Source: Castanea sativa
Taxonomy: Eukaryota; Streptophyta; Magnoliopsida; Fagales; Fagaceae
Length of the DNA stretch: 64,000 nt
Assembly (NCBI RefSeq): GCF_040712315.1
Contig: NC_134016.1
Location: forward strand, 4,751,501 to 4,815,500
Reading direction: 5' to 3'
Shown: in pieces, positions 59,200 through 64,000 of the stretch
Layout of the letters: every line of letters starts with the position of its first letter
Numbering within the stretch: the stretch's first letter is position 1
The notes under the pieces: model-generated
Told to the model about the DNA's origin: nothing
The model's database searches: none
Seen by the model: the letters and a program-made list of their open reading frames with translations, nothing else
Made by a program: the position numbers and the translations under genes

Positions 59200-59794
59200 A
59201 ATAAACAACAACCTTCTTACTTTTTTTTTGCAGCAAATATTCATAGTGGCTCTATGTATAAATGCTGAAATTTAATCACAAGTTGACTCGTGAGCATGTT
59301 ATGAAATTAGGTGTAAGTTTAAGCGCATTATCATGTGAACTCAAAACAAAAAGTCCCAACTCTTGAGCAATAAGATTTTGTCAAAAAAAAATATATATAT
59401 CCTCAATAGTAGAACAGGTTTTATTTGCTTAGCTCGTTTCAAATGGTGGAAATTAGAGACAGCATTGAGCGATGAATCACACAATGTCTTCTGCAATGTA
59501 CAGTGTACACAAGGTATAGGAAAAATGCTAGTGGACTTCTAGAAGTCATCGATTAGCATAGGGTTTATTCAGGGGGGAAAAAAATGTTACCACTTACCAG
59601 CTTACATAAAAAGCTTAAGAAAAATGTATATTTGTATTTCTTATGTGCAGGAGATATATAATAAATTTGTAATTTAGCATCTTAGACTTACATGTAAACA
59701 TTCCAAAATTTATATTCAATTGCCCGAAACTGACCCCAAATAACTATTCAACCCCTTTGTCATTATAGCTTGAATCAACCCCAAAATTTTATTT
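59197..59794. other. Non-coding AT-rich DNA
   Basis: No gene or clear repeat. Confidence 0.5.
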
Positions 59795-60233
59795 GGGGAA
59801 ATTACAATAAACCCACCTGTGGTTTGGTCCGTTTTTACTTTGCCTACCCTTGGTTTGAAAACTTATTTGCCTACCTAAATTTCAATCTATTACCCATTCG
59901 CTACCCACTTCACCCTCAGATGTTAGAAAAACACCCTTTATTAAAAATCAGAACAGAATACAGATAAAAAACACGAACCATTGAATCTTTTCCTCATGAG
60001 CCCTAGAAACACGAAAAACCCTTGTATTGGGTTGGGGTTTTGGTTTTTTTGATCATGGTGCATAACACTTTCATGTGAGGGTGAGGTTCTGACTTTGGGT
60101 TGTCTTGAGGCATTGAATATTCGAAGATAGATCATTACTAGGTATGAAATTATGCTTTATGTGGGTTGGGGTTTCAATTTTTTATGGTAGCTTTGATTCA
60201 CAAGAAATTTGATTCACATGAAACTGATAAACG

Positions 60234-60831
60234 ATGTCTTCTTTAAGTGGAAATTGCTCAGGTTCAATTGGGCATATTTATAGATTTGAGACTTGTGTGG
60301 TGAGAACAAGTTTGACAGTGGATAATTTTGGAAGAAGGTTTCTGGGTTGTAACCGATATAAGGTAAGCATAGTTTTTACTTAATCCAGTTGACTCAAGTG
60401 AGTTTGGAATGTGATGTGTCCAACTCAATTTATGAATAGGTTGGTCCAAGTGCCATTTCTTTCAATGGATTGATAATCCCACTTGTATGCGAAGGAATGA
60501 AGCTGCCCATTTGATGCAACAAAAACTAGATTTACTGTGGAGTGAGCTGCAACTTGCAAATGAAAGGGAAAGATCAGCTACTCAGGCAACAGTAAAAGCT
60601 ACCCAAATGGTAGAAATTGCTCAAGAAAGGGCAGCAAAAACCACTGAGAGGGAGAGAAAGTTTTGAGCTTCCTCTGTTAAAGTCAAGGAGATAGCAGTGA
60701 GAGTTTTAGAGCAAGAGAGAGTGCAGAATTGCACTAATTCTATCATATTTTTTTTTGTTATGTTGTTTTCATGTTTTGGCTCAAGTGAGAATGTTGGAAT
60801 GATGAGATTGAGTCTGCATGGTGGGTTGTAA
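60234..60831 (+). pseudogene. GRF-type zinc-finger protein gene inside the Mutator-like element, likely truncated by a stop
   Basis: Exon 1 (60234-60362) starts MSSLSGNCSGSIGHIYRF and runs through ETCVVRTSLTVDNFGRRFLG to GCNRYK. The donor AAG|GTAAGC and an acceptor GGTCCAAG at 60450 remove 88 bp in phase 0. Exon 2 (from 60451) gives CHFFQWIDNPTCMRRNE and a coiled coil (LLWSELQLANERERSATQAT). The GRF zinc finger (Gly-Arg-Phe-type GRRF, with spaced Cys and His and FFxWxD) binds nucleic acid in other proteins. A TGA at 60664-60666 gives 114 residues. Beyond it the same frame stays open to TAA at 60829-60831, and the added part continues the coiled coil and ends in a hydrophobic stretch (SIIFFFVMLFSCFG). 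This is the usual C-terminus of plant GRF proteins, so the TGA looks like a nonsense mutation. Confidence 0.7.
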
Positions 60832-61647
60832 TGTATAAGTAGGTCCTCAATTGTATTGTAATAGAACTATGTAAAATGGTAAATGATGTTGACTTGAAGC
60901 CACTTAATAATATAAGCTTTTTTAAGATAAAGTGTTATTTATGTTAGATGTTGTTGGTGTTTTTGTTTAAAGTGAATTGACAACTTGTGAGCTGTGAGCT
61001 GTGTTGGTTTGTGCATAAAGTGCATTGTGTGAAGATAATTGTGTTAAAAGTGAATTGTTTAAAATTTAAAGTGCATGACAACTATCTGTGAACTTGCAAG
61101 AAAAGACAACAAATGCACACATAAACCTGCTATTAAACACATAAGATACTCCAACAAATGCACACATAAGATACTCCAAGAAAAGACAACAAATGCACAC
61201 ATAAACCTGTCAATCAACACATACACCTGTTGTATTCAAAAGTAATTGCTATATTCAATACATACTCAAAAAAAAAAAACCTATATATGTTCAACTGCAA
61301 TAATCAACCACATGACAACAACTAGTCAAAATAATAATTTTGAACACCTACCATTAAGTTGGGAAATTGTACACACATTTAAGGTGGCATTGAATAATCT
61401 TTCATTAACCACCAATAAATATAAGACATTTGGTACAATAACAACCAAAACAGTTGCACCTACCCTTGTTTACAAAACTTACAAAAATACAAATAAATTC
61501 CAATAATGTTTTAACAGCATATATAATCAACAATTGTCTGTCCTGCCATTGTCTACAAATTACATATAACCCTAACACTTCATAACACAGAACCATATTA
61601 CCCTAACACTATATATACATAGCAACAAAAGTGTCTTGACATAGGCT

Positions 61648-63247
61648 TCATTTATTGCCCCTGCCCTTGCCTCTCCCACCATAGCTGACCTTTCCATATC
61701 TTGTTTTACATTTCAATGTACTAGCTGCATTACCCCTTCCTCTCAAAACAACTCCTCTGGTAGCAGGTGGTCTTGTAGGCTACAAAGTACAAGAATTTAC
61801 ATGTTAGCTACCAATATCACAGTTTTATGAATAAAACATCAAACATAAAACTACAATACCTGTGATGATGGTACTCTAGTGTCCCCTGTTTTTGCAGGGG
61901 TGTTTGGTGCTGGTTGGCTTGAAGAGAACCAAGGAGCTCCTTTTAACTGTGTACCTGAAGCCTGAAAAGTACCGCTAACCTGGTTGTTGTGACCATGGAG
62001 TCTGAGCTGGTGGCTGTGATCGTGCTGTCTAGTTGGATAAGGCCATAGTGTAAGGCTGATGTGTTGGTGGAGGCTGAGATGATGCTAAGGGTTGAGATGA
62101 GGATGGGGCTTGAGATGCAAATTAGGTCTGAGATGAGGATTGGGCTTGTGATAAAGATAAGGCTTGGGATCCGTGTCTGCATGTAAAAGGCCTTCCACTT
62201 GCTTGCAACCAAATATGAGCATGTTTACAATGTTAGTTATTGGCATTTTACATATAATAAAAAATTTTGTAAAAACTTACAGATTTCTCTTTCTGCAATC
62301 TCTTCCTCATCTCCTATGGTATCTCACTAGTGACATTGGTCTTTCATCCCCTTGCATTGTGCCCTTCCTTTTGACACCTTCCACACCTTACTAGCTTGTT
62401 TGCTCTAAACACCCTATACGGGTTCGTTGGCTCATCAACATCTCTCTTCTTCTTTATGGGTGGCCTGCCTGATGGCTTATAGATAGTAGGTGCAACAAGC
62501 TTGGGTTGGCCACTGAAGATCCACTCAGACTGGCCAGACATGGGAGGTATGGGTGTCTTGTATGTCTTCACAAAAGCATCATTGTAGTAGCATGGATGAG
62601 TGTAATCCTCTGGTTTCTCACGATTCACAAAAATGGTTGTAACTCCATACTTCCATTGGATTCCTGTCAAGTCCCATACTCTACAACTGCATGTCCTCCC
62701 TACCAAGTCCACCACATGCATTTCCCTCTCATTGTCAATCTCATACACAAACCTACCAAATGGCATTGCACAAAAGTTCTTAGAGTTTAATTTCAACTTT
62801 TCCAACTTGTCCTATATGCTTGGACACAACTTGCCTCCTTACTTTTCTATGCCAATCTTTTTTTATATACAACTTGCTCATAAACTTAACTCTAGTCCAC
62901 TCCAGAATTGATAATATTGGCTTGTCCCTAGCCTTCACAATCATAGAGTTAAAACTCTCACTCAGATTGTTCACTAGACAATTTGTCAAAGCCCTTGGAG
63001 AAAAGTGGGATTTGGTCCACTGTGCAGACTCTATATCTGCAAGGTACGTCCAAGCTTCTTCATCCAAACTCTTAAGATGCTCCATCCCCTTCTCAGATTC
63101 CCTGACTGATGTTGTGCCAGCACACCTCTACAATACACTCTTCAACTCTATGCCCTTATGGTTAACCTTGAAATTGTTGTATATGTGCTTCACACAATAC
63201 CCGTGCTCTACAGTTGGGAATAGAGTCTCTATTGCAGGTAAAAGGCC
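61648..63247 (-). pseudogene. mudrA-like transposase, C-terminal part, decayed
   Basis: Exons read on the minus strand: 63247-62281, 62176-61860, 61779-61648. The first begins at an acceptor (GATTGCAG) with LLPAIETLFPTVEHGYCVKH, then SPRALTNCLVNNLSESFNSM and, after a frameshift near 62,795, GRFVYEIDNEREMHVVDLVG. The SWIM zinc finger reads CSCRVWDLTGIQWKYGV: the expected C-x-H (usually PCKHA) is now W-x-Y. A CCHC knuckle (CGRCQKEGHNARG) is cut by TGA where its last Cys should be. There is also an in-frame TAG at about 63,120. The second exon encodes a Gln/Ser/Pro-rich tail, the last VSYGGRGKGRGNK and stop. The N-terminal catalytic part should lie to the right, beyond the acceptor, but is not seen before 64,000. 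Confidence 0.8.
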
Positions 63248-63369
63248 CTGCAATCAAGTAAGCAATTAAGCATCAATGTCAGCAATTAAGCATGTAAACA
63301 TTCAAGTAACCAACTATGCAAGTAAGCATTCAAGTAAGCAAGTAATGAAGTCATAAACATGAGCTACAT

Positions 63370-63565
63370 GATAATACCAGTGTGGGTGATACCGTACCGT
63401 ACCGGCCGGTACGGCCGGTATATACCGTGCCGGCCAATGAACCGGTACAAGTACACCCCTGTTTCGTACCGGAGAAAATACCGGCCGTACCGGCCGCATA
63501 CCGGCTGTACCGGCGAAATTCGGCTGTTTCGGCCGGTAAATGGATACCGGACCGAAACACAAAAA
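63370..63565. repeat. TACCGG-rich repeat block
   Basis: About 180 bp packed with overlapping TACCGG, CCGGTA, GGCCGG and CCGTACCGG words in both orientations (ACCGTACCGTACCGGCCGG, TACCGGCCGTACCGGCCGC). Local GC content is far above its surroundings. Similar subterminal arrays of a short palindromic word are seen in hAT-type elements. Family not identified. Confidence 0.7.
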
Positions 63566-63804
63566 TTCTCATTTGCAAGGATAGAAAACAGAGGAGAAGG
63601 AGAAAATGAAGAACAAAACTCACTATTTGCTTCTCATCAGAAAATAACGGTGAAGCACAAAATTGACGAAGCTCTCAATCAAAATATAAACTCCAATCAC
63701 AATTTTAAAACTAATCAAATTAGAACAAAAAAAAAGAAAAGAAAGAACAAAACTGACCCATCTGAGCCTCGGTGGGGAGGAGGACCTGCGGTGGTGTAGA
63801 CGAA

Positions 63805-63975
63805 AAGAGCTGGAGATGAAGTGGAAGAGAAGAAAAGAAAAAAGAAAAGTGAAGAGAGCTCCGGTGGAGTAGACGAAGAGAAGAAAAGAAAAAAGAAATG
63901 TGGAGAGCTCCGGTGGAGTAGACGAAGAGAAGAGAAGAGAAGAGAAGGAAAAAAGAAAAAAAAGAAAAGAAAAGG
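63805..63975. repeat. Purine-rich tandem repeat, about 49-bp unit
   Basis: AGAGCTCCGGTGGAGTAGAC begins at about 63854 and 63903, each followed by GAAGAGAAGA-type purine runs. A diverged first unit (GAGCTGGAGATGAAGTGGAAG) begins near 63808. Confidence 0.8.
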
Positions 63976-64000
63976 AAAGTGAAGTCCAGAGAGTACTAGA

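Larger units (their letters stand above)
59795..64000. mobile_element. Large Mutator-like element, one end in the window
   Basis: The left terminus appears to be GGGGAAATTACAATAAACCC followed by ACCTGTGGTTTGGTC, the form of plant Mutator-like terminal repeats I know. Inside lie a GRF-type zinc-finger gene (plus strand) and a mudrA-like transposase (minus strand). The other end is beyond the window or lost; a TACCGG-rich repeat interrupts the region at 63.37-63.56 kb. Confidence 0.6.

Noticed and set aside
63314..63799. Several overlapping frames in both strands around the TACCGG block
   Set aside because: The frames exist because the repeat lacks stop codons. The peptides are repeats of Pro, Val, Arg and Tyr with no family resemblance.

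Overview
This is eukaryotic nuclear DNA from a flowering plant, most likely a woody eudicot. The evidence is AT-rich intergenic DNA, spliced genes with GT-AG introns, a DYW-type pentatricopeptide repeat (PPR) gene, an IQ67-domain gene, and abundant plant transposons (Tat-type Gypsy, Mutator-like, hAT, MITE, SINE, LINE). Several repeats look like those I associate with oak and its relatives (Fagaceae), but the sequence alone cannot prove that. I saw no rRNA gene, free-standing tRNA gene, CRISPR array or bacterial-type operon.

Layout, left to right. 1-280: the 3' end of a plus-strand gene encoding a very acidic tail. 281-5378: non-coding DNA with an eroded hAT-like element and SINE-like pieces. 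5379-7024: a non-autonomous Mutator-like element with ~260-bp inverted ends and a 9-bp target duplication; it stops 188 bp before the start codon of an intronless PPR-DYW gene (7213-10056). 11431-15502 (minus): a five-exon IQD13/IQD14-type calmodulin-binding gene, convergent with the PPR gene, with a probable 5'-UTR intron reaching to about 17.1 kb. 17.2-26.8 kb: AT-rich DNA with several inverted-repeat elements, one nested inside another with its target duplication intact. 26880-27440 (minus): a small basic protein of unknown function.

33288-44695 is an 11.4-kb Gypsy retrotransposon of the Tat type. It has ~705-bp LTRs, a 5-bp target duplication, broken gag and protease, a readable reverse transcriptase, a second RNase H domain, a mutated integrase, an array of 151-bp tandem repeats, and an antisense, spliced extra gene. 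It is inserted in the B box of a tRNA-derived SINE that keeps its own 13-bp target duplication.

44.8-48.2 kb is non-coding, with a 365-bp tandem duplication. 48727-54594 (minus) is a five-exon gene for a 547-residue plant protein of unknown function; its exon phases join cleanly, and its large last intron holds at least three transposons. From 55.6 kb to the end the window is mostly transposons: a threefold AT-rich repeat, the 3' end of a LINE with an RNase H domain and poly(A), and from about 59.8 kb one end of a large Mutator-like element. That element carries a plus-strand GRF-type zinc-finger gene opposite a decayed minus-strand mudrA-like transposase. The right edge is a TACCGG-rich repeat and a purine-rich tandem repeat.

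The host genes do not form a pathway. The PPR protein should act on organelle RNA, the IQD protein should link calmodulin to the cytoskeleton or membranes, and the 547-residue protein is probably nuclear.
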